Shown piece by piece: positions 1 through 8,755 of a stretch of 64,000 nt of DNA. The notes under the pieces are model-generated. The model did no database searches. It was not told the origin of the DNA and worked only from the letters and a program-made list of their open reading frames with translations. This stretch comes from Leadbetterella byssophila_A (GTDB lineage: Bacteria; Bacteroidota; Bacteroidia; Cytophagales; Spirosomataceae): NCBI GenBank assembly GCA_040394735.1, contig JBEBRR010000008.1, forward strand, positions 16,644 to 80,643. Reading direction: 5' to 3'. A program made the translations under genes and the position numbers. Positions within the stretch are counted from its first letter, which is position 1, and each line of letters starts with the position of its first letter.

Positions 1-237
1 CAGGAGGTCAGCCTGAACCGTAAAGAATACGACATGCTCTACCACTTCATGGTCAGGCCGAACAAGCTTCTCCAGAAGACCACTCTCGCTGAATCGATCT
101 GGGGGGATAACATTGATCAGGCCGACAGCCTGGATTTCATCTATTCACAAGTGAAAAATCTGAGAAAAAAACTAAAGGATAATCATTCCGAGGCCGATCT
201 TCAGGCCGTTTACGGGGTGGGCTATAAACTGGTCTGA
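1..237 (+). CDS. Response regulator, OmpR/PhoB family, C-terminal part (5' truncated by window edge)
   Basis: The reading frame is open from base 1 and encodes the winged-helix DNA-binding domain of an OmpR-type regulator. It begins in the 'VSLNRKEYDML' strand-helix region that opens these domains and ends in the typical wing 'YGVGYKLV'. The receiver domain lies outside the window. The stop codon overlaps the start of the downstream histidine kinase by one base (TGATG), so the two are translationally coupled and form a cognate two-component system. The signal sensed is not visible from this fragment. Confidence 0.9.
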   Translation, partial: QEVSLNRKEYDMLYHFMVRPNKLLQKTTLAESIWGDNIDQADSLDFIYSQVKNLRKKLKDNHSEADLQAVYGVGYKLV

Positions 238-1505
238 TGGGAAAATCGCTCAAAACCTATACTTTAAAGCACCTGGTGTATATCCTCTTACTGGTGGTAG
301 CGGTGTGGGCAGGACTGTTCTACGCCTTCATCCTTGACGAAGTCTATGATAATGTGGATGACGGACTTAAAAATCAGAAAATCAATATCATCCGCCAGGC
401 CTATATTGACTCTACCGTTCTGCAGACCCGGGAATTCGGCATCAACCAATTTCGTATTCTTCCTACAGACTCCCTTCAGAAAGCCAATATTTTTTCCCGC
501 CAGATGATCTATATGGAGTACGATGACGAGATGGAACCCTACCGGGTGCTCCGTACAGGCTTCTATGCCCCGGGCGGTCAGCCCTATTCCCTGGAGATCC
601 GCACATCTACGGTAGAAGAAGACGACTTCCTGATTAACCTGACCATTGCCCTGGTGATTTTATATCTCCTGATTGTTTTCACCCTTTTCCTGGTGAACAG
701 CCTTGTCCTGGAAAAGGCCCTGAACCCTTTAAAAAGCCTGATAAAAGACCTGCAGAATTATAAATTCGGGAGTGGCACACGCTTCACACCCGTCAGCAGC
801 ACCGTCAGCGAATTTATCATCCTGGATGAGAAAATACAGGAGATGATCGACCGGAATGAAACCCTGTTCCTGCGGCAAAAGCAATTCATTGAAAATGCTT
901 CCCATGAGCTGCAGACCCCCCTGGCTATCACCATCAATAAGCTCGACCTCCTGCTGGAAAACGGCGAGCTGAACGAGGCGCAGAGCATGGAGATCGGGGA
1001 AACGAAAAGATCACTCCTCCGGATGGTTAACCTGAACAAGTCCCTCCTTATGCTTTCCCGGATTGAAAACCGCCAGTTTGAAGAGAAAGAAACCGTCAGT
1101 ATCCGCGAAGTGACGGAAGAAGTGGTAGCAGACCTCGACGATATTCTGCGCTTTAAAAATTTAAATTTTCAACTGGATAGTGAAGAAGATTTCAGCCTGT
1201 ATGCCAACCGCAACCTGATAAGTATCCTGGTGTCCAATCTGCTCCGGAACGCCATCCGGTACAACAGGGAGCAGGGAAGTATTTCCGTGAATATCCGGAA
1301 GAATCAATTCAGCATTGCCAATACCAGCACATTACCACCGCTGAACCCCACTATTATTTTTGAACGGTTTTATAAGCACTCTTCCGATAACAGCTCTTCA
1401 GGCCTGGGACTATCTATTGTAGAGAGTATTATCAAAACCTATCCGAACCTACACCTGGATTATTCATACCGAGATGCGCAGCATATATTCACCATTCATA
1501 CCTGA
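237..1505 (+). CDS. Sensor histidine kinase (HisKA/HATPase), partner of the preceding OmpR regulator
   Basis: The 422-residue membrane kinase has transmembrane segments near residues 13-33 and 131-156 enclosing a periplasmic sensor loop of about 95 residues with no recognisable domain. The dimerisation helix carries the phosphoacceptor His223 in 'NASHELQTPLA'. The ATP-binding domain has an N box (N334, N338) and a G2 box 'GLGLS' at 389-393. The G1 box is degenerate: the usual DxGxG is replaced by 'ANTSTLPPLNP' before 'IFERFYKH'. I believe that form occurs in other small Bacteroidota kinases of this type. The start overlaps the regulator stop by one base. Confidence 0.92.
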   Translation: MGKSLKTYTLKHLVYILLLVVAVWAGLFYAFILDEVYDNVDDGLKNQKINIIRQAYIDSTVLQTREFGINQFRILPTDSLQKANIFSRQMIYMEYDDEMEPYRVLRTGFYAPGGQPYSLEIRTSTVEEDDFLINLTIALVILYLLIVFTLFLVNSLVLEKALNPLKSLIKDLQNYKFGSGTRFTPVSSTVSEFIILDEKIQEMIDRNETLFLRQKQFIENASHELQTPLAITINKLDLLLENGELNEAQSMEIGETKRSLLRMVNLNKSLLMLSRIENRQFEEKETVSIREVTEEVVADLDDILRFKNLNFQLDSEEDFSLYANRNLISILVSNLLRNAIRYNREQGSISVNIRKNQFSIANTSTLPPLNPTIIFERFYKHSSDNSSSGLGLSIVESIIKTYPNLHLDYSYRDAQHIFTIHT

Positions 1506-1539
1506 AGAGAAGCCGGCTTTTCTCCATTAAGCAATAAAG

Positions 1540-2115
1540 ATGAACGCTTTAAAAACATATATCAACCGGATATCGCCCCTGAGTGAAAATACCTGGGAGC
1601 AGTTCAGCAGTTTTTTTGCCTACAGGGAGCTGAAAAAAGGCGAATACTTTATCCGCGAAGGCCAAATGGCCAGGCATATGGGCTTTCTCACCCATGGTGT
1701 TATCCGGGCCTTCTACCGCAATCCGGCAGGCGTGGAATACAATAAGCACTTCTTTGTGCCTGAAAGCTTTGCCGGCGGGTATTCCTCACTGGTTACCCAA
1801 AGCCCTAACCTGATTAATCTGCAGGCATTGACCGACTGCCGCTTGGTTATAGCTTCCTATTCACAGATCACGGCGTTGTTTGATGCCTGTCAGGACCTGG
1901 AGCGGTTTGCCCGGAAGCTTGCCGAGCTATATTTTGTTCACAAGGAAAAGCGTGAAGTAGACATTGTACTCCTGGATGCCGATAAGCGTTACCTTCAGTT
2001 TCAGCTGGAATACCCGGAGCTGGAACAACTCATCCCTCAATATCATATTGCTTCTTACCTGGGCATTACCCCTACGCAGCTGAGCCGTATCCGTAGAAAA
2101 TTTTCGCAAAAGTAA
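1540..2115 (+). CDS. Crp/Fnr-family transcriptional regulator
   Basis: The 191-residue protein has a cyclic-nucleotide-binding-type beta barrel over roughly residues 20-120 ('FIREGQMARHMGFLTHGVIRAF') and a short C-terminal helix-turn-helix ('IASYLGITPTQLSRIRRKF'). This compact form is abundant in Bacteroidota and often lacks residues needed for cAMP binding. No effector can be assigned here. It lies 34 bp after the histidine kinase on the same strand but need not share its transcript. The gene downstream encodes a DJ-1-like protein, a plausible but unproven target. Confidence 0.88.
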   Translation: MNALKTYINRISPLSENTWEQFSSFFAYRELKKGEYFIREGQMARHMGFLTHGVIRAFYRNPAGVEYNKHFFVPESFAGGYSSLVTQSPNLINLQALTDCRLVIASYSQITALFDACQDLERFARKLAELYFVHKEKREVDIVLLDADKRYLQFQLEYPELEQLIPQYHIASYLGITPTQLSRIRRKFSQK

Positions 2116-2186
2116 TTTCTTTACCTATGTAAATGCACCGGTTTTTCCGTTTCTCTTCTTTTGCCGGATAATCAAATACAAAAGAA

Positions 2187-2981
2187 ATGACAAAAAGTAT
2201 TATCCTGGCCATGACGTTATTGTCAGGCGCAGCTGCCCCGGGGCAAAAAAAGGTATTGCTGGTGATGAGTGCCGCCAATGAGCTTCCCCTCCGGAACGGG
2301 AAAGTTTTTAAGACGGGTGTTTTTCTGAGCGAATTTTATCCTACCTATGTGGCCCTGCTTAAATCAGGGTTTACGGTAGATTTTGCCACCCCCGGCGGCC
2401 GGAAGGCCAGCATCGACCGGGAAAGTCTCAAAGAAAAATACTGGAAAAGGGAAGAGGGTCTCCTGGCCGACGCCCGCACGTTTGTGCTCGACAACGAGAG
2501 ATTCCATCATCCCCTGACACTGGAAGAAGCCCTTGTCAACAGTGAAAATTATACAGGCATGCTGATTCCCGGCGGACAGGGACTGATGGCCGATCTGATC
2601 CATGATCCCCGGGTTCCTGATCTTATCAACCGCTTTGCAACACAGGGAAAAGCCATAGGACTGGTGTGCCACGCACCCGCCCTGCTGTTGTCTTTTCCAA
2701 AAGACCGGAATCCGTTTGCAGGCTACCGGGTCAATTCAGTAACGGGACTGGAGGAAATGGTCATTGAAAACTTTATTATGAAAGGCAGGCCCTATAACCG
2801 GAAAATCGCCAAGCAGCTGAAAAAGCACGGACTTCAACACCGGAAAGGACTGCCTGCCCGGAATTTTGCTATTCGCGACAGGCAACTGATCACCAGTCAG
2901 AACCCTTACTCCAACCGGGCATTTACCCGGTGTTATCTTGATGCATTAAAGGAGTATGAACTGAAGGGAACGCTGAAATAA
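2187..2981 (+). CDS. Exported DJ-1/PfpI (type 1 glutamine amidotransferase-like) protein
   Basis: The 264-residue protein has the DJ-1/PfpI fold. The nucleophile elbow 'GLVCHAPALL' puts the catalytic cysteine at C161 followed by H162, and 'GMLIPGGQGLM' precedes it as in HchA-like proteins. The N-terminus (hydrophobic residues 4-17, then 'AAPGQ') looks like a signal peptide, so the protein is probably periplasmic, which is unusual for glyoxalase or chaperone members of the family. Substrate unknown. It lies 71 bp after the Crp-like regulator in the same direction. Confidence 0.82.
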   Translation: MTKSIILAMTLLSGAAAPGQKKVLLVMSAANELPLRNGKVFKTGVFLSEFYPTYVALLKSGFTVDFATPGGRKASIDRESLKEKYWKREEGLLADARTFVLDNERFHHPLTLEEALVNSENYTGMLIPGGQGLMADLIHDPRVPDLINRFATQGKAIGLVCHAPALLLSFPKDRNPFAGYRVNSVTGLEEMVIENFIMKGRPYNRKIAKQLKKHGLQHRKGLPARNFAIRDRQLITSQNPYSNRAFTRCYLDALKEYELKGTLK

Positions 2982-3177
2982 AGAAATGAAATTTCCATAA
3001 GCACTTAGCTTTCATTAATCAGCTTAAGGCACACCTACCGGCCAATGAATAAAATTGTAAACCTTAAATGGTCAATCATAAATTTTTATACAGATGAAGA
3101 ATTTTCTGTATCACAAAAGCCTTTCCCATTTCTTTCCCAAATCCGTCCTGAACTTTGTAGCATCAAAACAGATAACA

Positions 3178-3618
3178 ATGATGCGAATATTTCTATCGGT
3201 GATTCTGCTCCTCCTGATTTCGGGAGCTGCCCGGGCCCAGAAGACCCAGAAAATTGATCTGGGTGATCTGCCGGAAAAGGCGCAGGCATTTATTCAGAAA
3301 AACTTTACGAAGGAAAAAGCGCGCTATATTCTGAAGGAAACCGAAGATCTCCTGGATATTGAGTACAAGGTGGCCTTCCTTGACAAGATAAAGATCAAGT
3401 TTGACAGGAAAGGAGAATGGAAGGAGGTAGACGGTAACCGGCAGCCTATTCCCACCCGGTTTATTCCGGAAAAAATCCTGGCATATATAAAAAAACGTTT
3501 TCCGAACAATGAAGTGGTCAAGATAGAAAAAGACCGGAAATCATATGAAGTGGAGATCTCCAACGGGCTGGAATTGGAGTTTGACGCCGGCGGGAACTTT
3601 ATAAAAATAGACAGTTAA
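3178..3618 (+). CDS. Exported PepSY-like domain protein
   Basis: I chose the ATG at 3178 (a second ATG follows at 3181) because it opens a clean signal peptide ending 'SGAARAQ'. The longer frame from 3094 adds residues without signal character, and a promoter-like 'AACTTTG' lies just upstream of 3178. The mature protein of about 125 residues has two tandem units, each ending in a 'LEFDxxGxxxxID' type strand, matching the Bacteroidota PepSY-like (PF11396-type) family. These are small exported proteins of uncertain role, possibly inhibitors or ligand binders. It is followed 28 bp later by a paralogue. Confidence 0.78.
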   Translation: MMRIFLSVILLLLISGAARAQKTQKIDLGDLPEKAQAFIQKNFTKEKARYILKETEDLLDIEYKVAFLDKIKIKFDRKGEWKEVDGNRQPIPTRFIPEKILAYIKKRFPNNEVVKIEKDRKSYEVEISNGLELEFDAGGNFIKIDS

Positions 3619-3646
3619 GTAACCAATCATCTAAATCAAATATATC

Positions 3647-4081
3647 ATGAAAAAACTATCATTTGTTTTAATGTTAATGTCTACCTGGTTTATACCGGCT
3701 TGTGAAAGTCAGAAGGTGTTAGCAGAAAATGATGTGCCTTCCGCTATCACCACATATGTGACTACCCACTTCCCTTCTGCTAAGATACTTCAGGCCGTTA
3801 AAGACCGCGAAGGCCTTTCAAAATCGTACGATGTGATCCTGGAAGGAAATATCACGCTGGAATTCAACAAAAAGCATGAAGTTACTTCTATCGAGTCACG
3901 CAGTACTCCCCTGCCTGATTCCGTAGTTCCTGAAAAAATTCTTAGCTACGTCAAAGCCAATTATCCGGGAAACCACATCCTGCAATGGGAGCTGGATGAT
4001 AATCGTCAGCAGGTAGAGCTGGATAATAAGCTGGAGCTTGAATTTAACAAGGCGGGTGATTTCCTGAGAATCGATTCCTGA
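3647..4081 (+). CDS. PepSY-like domain lipoprotein, paralogue of preceding gene
   Basis: The 144-residue protein has the same two-unit PepSY-like architecture as the gene before it, sharing 'VPEKILSYVKANYPGNxI' and ending 'LELEFNKAGDFLRIDS' where the neighbour ends 'LELEFDAGGNFIKIDS'. The N-terminus is a lipoprotein signal with a cysteine at residue 19 ('FIPAC'), although proline at -2 is not ideal. The pair therefore looks like a tandem duplication in which one copy is soluble and the other membrane-anchored. They are spaced for co-transcription. Confidence 0.78.
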   Translation: MKKLSFVLMLMSTWFIPACESQKVLAENDVPSAITTYVTTHFPSAKILQAVKDREGLSKSYDVILEGNITLEFNKKHEVTSIESRSTPLPDSVVPEKILSYVKANYPGNHILQWELDDNRQQVELDNKLELEFNKAGDFLRIDS

Positions 4082-4093
4082 AACAGTGATTCT

Positions 4094-4135
4094 GCGGGCT
4101 TTTATGATTTGCAAAGACATACCGTAAAAGCCCGC
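4094..4135. terminator. Hairpin between convergent genes
   Basis: An 11-bp perfect stem (GCGGGCTTTTA at 4094-4104 with its complement at 4125-4135) lies between the PepSY-like lipoprotein gene and the convergent UDP-xylose synthase gene. There is no clear T tract on either side, so the terminator role is inferred from position and stem strength only. Confidence 0.45.
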
Positions 4136-4233
4136 GAAACCTGTATTCCGTCAAAGTCTACGAAAACTATCCCCTTCTTATTTTTCTCCTAAACCTTGAG
4201 GCCGGCGCCAAAGCACATAACTATGTACGGGAA

Positions 4234-5205
4234 TTAAAATTCCCTGTGTCTCGCTTCTTCAAAAAGCCTTTCCGTGGGCAGGCTTTTAAAATATTCATAG
4301 GTCAGCTTCAGTCCTTCCGCCCGGTCCACCTTCGGCTCCCAGCCCAGAATCTCCCGGGCTTTTGTGATATCCGGCTGCCGCTGCTTCGGATCATCCTTCG
4401 GCAGGTCTTTATACACTACTTTCTGATCTGTTCCCGTGAGCTTAATGATTTCCTCGGCAAAATCCTTAATGGTGATCTCCGAAGGGTTCCCGATGTTTAC
4501 CGGATGCGGGTAGCCGGAAAGCAGCAGGCGGTAAATTCCTTCCACCAGGTCGGCCACATAACAGAAAGAACGGGTCTGTGAGCCGTCACCGAAAATGGTC
4601 AGATCTTCCCCTCTTAATGCCTGACCGATAAACGCCGGCAATACCCGGCCGTCATTCAGGCGCATCCTCGGGCCATATGTGTTAAATATCCGCACAATCC
4701 GTGTTTCCACCCCGTGATAGGTGTGATAGGCCATAGTCATGGCTTCCTGGAAGCGCTTGGCTTCGTCATAAACGCCTCTGGGCCCTACCGGGTTCACATG
4801 CCCCCAATAGTCTTCCGTCTGGGGATGCACCTGCGGGTCACCGTACACTTCAGAGGTTGATGCAATCAGCACACGGGCGCTTTTTACACGGGCAAGCCCC
4901 AGGCAGTTATGAATACCCAGTGAACCCACCTTAAGGGTCTGGATCGGGATCTTCAGGTAGTCGATCGGGCTGGCGGGAGAAGCGAAATGGAGGATATAAT
5001 CCAGCTGCCCCGGCACATGAATAAATTTACTCACATCGTGGTGGTAAAACTCAAAGTTAGGAAGCTTAAAAAGGTGCTCGATATTCCGCAGATCACCTGT
5101 GATCAGGTTATCCATGGCAATCACGTGATACCCCTCCTTAATGAATCTGTCGCAAAGGTGAGACCCCAAAAAGCCCGCTCCGCCGGTAATTAATATTCTT
5201 TTCAT
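4234..5205 (-). CDS. uxs: UDP-glucuronic acid decarboxylase (UDP-xylose synthase), SDR family
   Basis: The 323-residue extended short-chain dehydrogenase converts UDP-glucuronate to UDP-xylose using tightly bound NAD. The N-terminus has the glycine-rich NAD motif 'TGGAGFLGSH', and the catalytic residues are visible as T117 ('ASTSEVYGD') with Y146xxxK150 ('VYDEAK'). 'NTYGPRM' and 'GDGSQTRSFCYVADL' are typical of bacterial UXS enzymes. It lies downstream of UDP-glucose dehydrogenase on the same strand, which supplies its substrate. Together they make UDP-xylose for surface polysaccharide. Confidence 0.93.
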   Translation of the reverse strand: MKRILITGGAGFLGSHLCDRFIKEGYHVIAMDNLITGDLRNIEHLFKLPNFEFYHHDVSKFIHVPGQLDYILHFASPASPIDYLKIPIQTLKVGSLGIHNCLGLARVKSARVLIASTSEVYGDPQVHPQTEDYWGHVNPVGPRGVYDEAKRFQEAMTMAYHTYHGVETRIVRIFNTYGPRMRLNDGRVLPAFIGQALRGEDLTIFGDGSQTRSFCYVADLVEGIYRLLLSGYPHPVNIGNPSEITIKDFAEEIIKLTGTDQKVVYKDLPKDDPKQRQPDITKAREILGWEPKVDRAEGLKLTYEYFKSLPTERLFEEARHREF

Positions 5206-5326
5206 TTGTATTTAGTTTCGAATAATGGGTAAAAAGGTCCGGGGGGGGCCGAGTAGGGAAGACTAAACAGCCGGTGAGGACTGGTTTATTGCTTCAATCC
5301 GACACTTACTACCCGGGAGTCACTAC

Positions 5327-6643
5327 TCATTTCGCTTTTATCGTTTCCCGTCCAATTGAAAAATAATCAAAACCCTGTCCTTTCATCTCTTCGAGGTCAT
5401 ACAGGTTCCGTCCGTCAAAGATCACATTATTTTTCAGTTTTTCAGCTATTTTACCGAAATCAGGTGTTCTGAACTCAGGCCATTCTGTCATGATCATCAG
5501 TGCATCAGCACCTTCCAGGGCTTCATACATACCGGAAGCATATTTTACTTTCTTCCCTATCTCCCGCTTAACATTGGCAATGGCTTCAGGGTCGAACACC
5601 ACTACCTTGGCGCCGGCTCTTTTCAGTGCCTTGATGTTGTACAGGGAGGGCGCCTCCCGGATATCATCCGTATAGGGTTTGAAAGCCAGCCCCCACAGCG
5701 CAATGGTCTTGCCTTTCAGGTCACCGCCGAAATACTCTTTCACCCGGGGAATCAGCTTGATCTTCTGCCTTTCATTCACCAGCATGATAGATTTCAGTAT
5801 CCGGAAATCATATTCAAATTCCTGTGCGGTTTTTCCGAGGGCCTGAACGTCTTTGGGGAAGCAGCTTCCGCCATAGCCAATTCCCGGGAACAGGAAGCGT
5901 TTCCCGATCCGGCTGTCGGTGCCGATCCCCTTTCTTACATTATCCACATTGGCACCGGCCAGTTCACAAAGGTTAGCCATCTCATTCATAAAGGTAATCT
6001 TCATGGCCAGGAAAGAGTTTGCTGCATATTTGGTCATTTCCGCTGAACGTTCGTCCATGAAAATGATCGGGTTACCCTGTCTTACCAGTGGTGCATACAG
6101 TCTTTCCATGAGTGTTCTTGCCCGGGCAGAGCTGGTTCCTACCACTACCCTGTCAGGCTTCATAAAATCTTCCACGGCTACTCCCTCACGCAGGAATTCC
6201 GGGTTAGAAACCACATCAAATTCCGTTTTGGCATTAGCCGCTATCCTGGCATGCACTTTTTCCGCTGTACCAACCGGCACCGTGCTTTTATCCACTATTA
6301 CGGCATAATGATCCAGCACCTTACCGATGTGGTCGGCCACTCCCAGGATATACTTCAGGTCGGCAGAGCCGTCTTCCCCCGGAGGTGTGGGCAGCGCCAG
6401 GAAGATTATTTCCGCTTCCCGGATTCCTTCTTCCAGGCTGGTTGTGAATTTCAGCCGGCCGTCTTTCCGGTTCCGGTCAAAGATGGGCTCCAGTCCGGGT
6501 TCATATATGGTAATCTTTCCCTTTTTCAGGCTGTCTACCTTGGCCTGATCAATATCTATACAGGTTACTTCATTCCCGGTTTCCGCAAAACAGGTTCCGG
6601 TTACCAGGCCCACATATCCTGTACCTACTACAGCTATTTTCAT
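5327..6643 (-). CDS. ugd: UDP-glucose 6-dehydrogenase
   Basis: The 438-residue enzyme oxidises UDP-glucose to UDP-glucuronate with two NAD+. The Rossmann motif 'VVGTGYVGL' is at the N-terminus, the family motif 'STVPVGT' is at 120-126, and the catalytic cysteine is C261 in 'GYGGSCFPKD'. The C-terminal UDP-binding domain is complete. It is the first gene of the pair with uxs, 121 bp apart. A Bacteroidota -7 box (TACTTTTG) lies upstream at 6669-6676, so the pair probably starts its own transcript after the terminator at 6709-6751. Confidence 0.95.
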   Translation of the reverse strand: MKIAVVGTGYVGLVTGTCFAETGNEVTCIDIDQAKVDSLKKGKITIYEPGLEPIFDRNRKDGRLKFTTSLEEGIREAEIIFLALPTPPGEDGSADLKYILGVADHIGKVLDHYAVIVDKSTVPVGTAEKVHARIAANAKTEFDVVSNPEFLREGVAVEDFMKPDRVVVGTSSARARTLMERLYAPLVRQGNPIIFMDERSAEMTKYAANSFLAMKITFMNEMANLCELAGANVDNVRKGIGTDSRIGKRFLFPGIGYGGSCFPKDVQALGKTAQEFEYDFRILKSIMLVNERQKIKLIPRVKEYFGGDLKGKTIALWGLAFKPYTDDIREAPSLYNIKALKRAGAKVVVFDPEAIANVKREIGKKVKYASGMYEALEGADALMIMTEWPEFRTPDFGKIAEKLKNNVIFDGRNLYDLEEMKGQGFDYFSIGRETIKAK

Positions 6644-6668
6644 TTGTCAATTGTGATTAATGTGACTG

Positions 6669-6676
6669 CAAAAGTA
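6669..6676 (-). promoter_or_regulatory. Bacteroidota -7 promoter element for ugd
   Basis: The minus strand reads TACTTTTG, an exact match to TAnnTTTG, 25 bp upstream of the ugd start codon. A T-rich stretch containing TTTTG lies upstream but not at ideal spacing. Confidence 0.55.
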
Positions 6677-6708
6677 GAACAAAAATCTCAAAACATCACA
6701 TTGACTAT

Positions 6709-6751
6709 AAAAAAATACAGGGTTAAGAAAAATTTTACCTCTTAACCCTGT
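6709..6751 (-). terminator. Rho-independent terminator after DUF3108 gene
   Basis: A perfect 11-bp stem (ACAGGGTTAAG at 6717-6727 with 6741-6751) is followed on the minus strand by a run of seven T residues. It lies just past the stop codon of the DUF3108 gene and before the ugd promoter. Confidence 0.8.
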
Positions 6752-6783
6752 GTTTTCACACTATCAATGTTAATTTTTAATGG

Positions 6784-7545
6784 TTATTCAATCCAGTTAA
6801 ACGGGAACAGGTTCTTCTTATATTTCCGGATTTCCATCACAATTGTTCCGAAAGAAAAATCCACTTCGATTTTTACAGGCACACGGTTCCGGTCATCACT
6901 GACCCATACCCGGATGGCATCTTCCCCTTTGAAAAGCTTATTGTCAGGTAAAACCGGGTTCAGCTTCAGCACATTGATCTTCCCGAATCTTGTTTTAATA
7001 GATCCTTTACCTCCGTACCTTACCTTAAACCGGTAATATTCGTCATCAAAAAACAGGGGGGCTGAATATATCTGTCCCAGGGTGTATTGCGAAAAATCCA
7101 CATGCCGCAGCGAATAATACCCTGAAATCACGTCATGAATGTTATCCGGAACATTATAGGTATCGACCGATTCCTTCTCTTTCTTCACCACCACATTTTT
7201 GTTGTGGTCAAAATACAGCACCTGGTCCCGCTTATAATTGTTCTCCCGGGCGCTGTATTCAAACTTCTGTGGCAGGTAATTCAGGGTATCTATATAGCTC
7301 GTGTAAGTATTCCTAACCCGGAACAGGTCGGTAATACCTTCCGTACGGCCGTAGATATGGATCTTATAGCAGGGCAGCCCGTTCACCTGGTAAGTGCGCG
7401 TGTCCACCCCCACATTGGCTGACCCGATGGTCAGGATACCGTATTTCACCCGGTAGTGATATTCTTCTCCCATCTGGAAATTATTCCGGCGGAAGCTCAT
7501 AAGCATGAGGGGGAGAAAAAGATATATGAGAATTTTAATGTTCAA
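6784..7545 (-). CDS. DUF3108 domain protein, exported
   Basis: The 253-residue protein begins with a hydrophobic signal segment and then matches DUF3108: 'GEEYHYRVKYGILTIGSA' near the N-terminus and a lipocalin-like beta-rich body ('RVKYGGKGSIKTRFGKINVLKLNP'). Members are predicted envelope proteins of unknown function. The first codon is TTG at 7543-7545. No in-frame ATG precedes it before a stop, and the next methionines lie inside the signal segment. It follows recA on the minus strand but is separated from it by a terminator. Confidence 0.78.
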   Translation of the reverse strand: MNIKILIYLFLPLMLMSFRRNNFQMGEEYHYRVKYGILTIGSANVGVDTRTYQVNGLPCYKIHIYGRTEGITDLFRVRNTYTSYIDTLNYLPQKFEYSARENNYKRDQVLYFDHNKNVVVKKEKESVDTYNVPDNIHDVISGYYSLRHVDFSQYTLGQIYSAPLFFDDEYYRFKVRYGGKGSIKTRFGKINVLKLNPVLPDNKLFKGEDAIRVWVSDDRNRVPVKIEVDFSFGTIVMEIRKYKKNLFPFNWIE

Positions 7546-7621
7546 AGCAGTAGGTTTTCATTAATAACGATAAAAATACAATAATCCTCCTACACATTAG
7601 ACCCTTTCTGCCTTAAAAAGT

Positions 7622-7651
7622 AAAAGAAAAGGTGCCCAAAACGGGCACCTT
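7622..7651 (-). terminator. Rho-independent terminator after recA
   Basis: A 9-bp stem (AAGGTGCCC at 7629-7637 with 7643-7651, 5-nt loop) is followed on the minus strand by T-rich sequence. It lies 36 bp beyond the recA stop codon. The plus-strand side also runs into T's, so it might work both ways. Confidence 0.75.
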
Positions 7652-7686
7652 AACATTTTTTTAACGGACATCCGGGCGAAATAATC

Positions 7687-8727
7687 TTATTCGTCTGACC
7701 CTTCACCGGTCTTATCCATCAGCGCATCGGCGTTCCCGGCTACGGTCGCCTTGATCTTCTCCTCCAGATCAGCCATCAGCTCGGGGTTATCCTTGATCAG
7801 GCTTTTCACCGCATCACGGCCCTGGCCCAGGCGGTCAGCCCCATAAGAAAACCAGGAGCCCGACTTCTTGATAATATCGAGATCTACGGCCAGGTCAAGC
7901 ACCTCGCCCGACTTTGACACCCCTTCTCCGTACATGATATCAAACTCGATCACCTTAAACGGCGGAGCTACTTTGTTTTTCACCACTTTCACCCGCGTAC
8001 GGTTACCAATAATGTTTCCGTCGTTATCTTTGATCTGGCCTATCCGCCGGATATCGATCCGCACCGAAGCGTAGAATTTCAGCGCATTACCCCCTGTGGT
8101 AGTTTCCGGGCTCCCGAACATCACCCCGATCTTATCCCGGAGCTGGTTGATAAATATACACGTACAACCCGTTTTATTGATGGTACCGGTCAGTTTCCTC
8201 AGCGCCTGGGACATCAACCGGGCCTGAAGCCCCATCTTACTGTCGCCCATTTCACCGTCAAGCTCGGCCTTGGGAACCAGCGCAGCGACCGAGTCGATTA
8301 CGCAAATATCAATTGCGCCTGATGCAATCAGGTGCTCTGCGATCTCCAGGGCCTGCTCGCCATAGTCCGGCTGCGAGATAAGCAGGTTTTTGGTGTCAAT
8401 ACCCAGCTTTTCCGCATATACCCGGTCAAAAGCATGTTCTGCATCAATAAAGGCGGCTATTCCCCCCTGTTTCTGGGCTTCAGCTATCGCGTGCATCGCC
8501 AGTGTGGTTTTACCGGAAGATTCCGGACCGTAGATCTCTACCACCCTGCCCTTGGGTAAACCGTTTACCCCCAGAGCAAGATCCAGTCCTAATGAACCCG
8601 TCGATATAACGGGAACATCCAGTACCTTGGTGTCGCTCAGGCGCATCACCGTACCTTTGCCAAATGACTTGTCCAGCTTGTCAAGTGTGGATTGCAGGAT
8701 TTTTAGTTTTTCTGTGTTCTCTGCCAT
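7687..8727 (-). CDS. recA: Recombinase RecA
   Basis: The 346-residue protein is a full-length RecA, the ATP-dependent strand-exchange protein that also triggers LexA-type self-cleavage. It has the Walker A motif 'GPESSGKTT', the signature 'ALKFYASVRIDIRR', and the DNA-binding L1 and L2 segments ('QALRKLTGTINKTG', 'GVMFGSPETTTGGN'). An acidic C-terminal tail is present. It starts 28 bp after the stop of the DUF1080 gene on the same strand. No SOS box was identified, and Bacteroidota boxes are not well enough defined to exclude one. Confidence 0.98.
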   Translation of the reverse strand: MAENTEKLKILQSTLDKLDKSFGKGTVMRLSDTKVLDVPVISTGSLGLDLALGVNGLPKGRVVEIYGPESSGKTTLAMHAIAEAQKQGGIAAFIDAEHAFDRVYAEKLGIDTKNLLISQPDYGEQALEIAEHLIASGAIDICVIDSVAALVPKAELDGEMGDSKMGLQARLMSQALRKLTGTINKTGCTCIFINQLRDKIGVMFGSPETTTGGNALKFYASVRIDIRRIGQIKDNDGNIIGNRTRVKVVKNKVAPPFKVIEFDIMYGEGVSKSGEVLDLAVDLDIIKKSGSWFSYGADRLGQGRDAVKSLIKDNPELMADLEEKIKATVAGNADALMDKTGEGSDE

Positions 8728-8755
8728 GTTATATTAAAAAATAGAAAATTACAAT

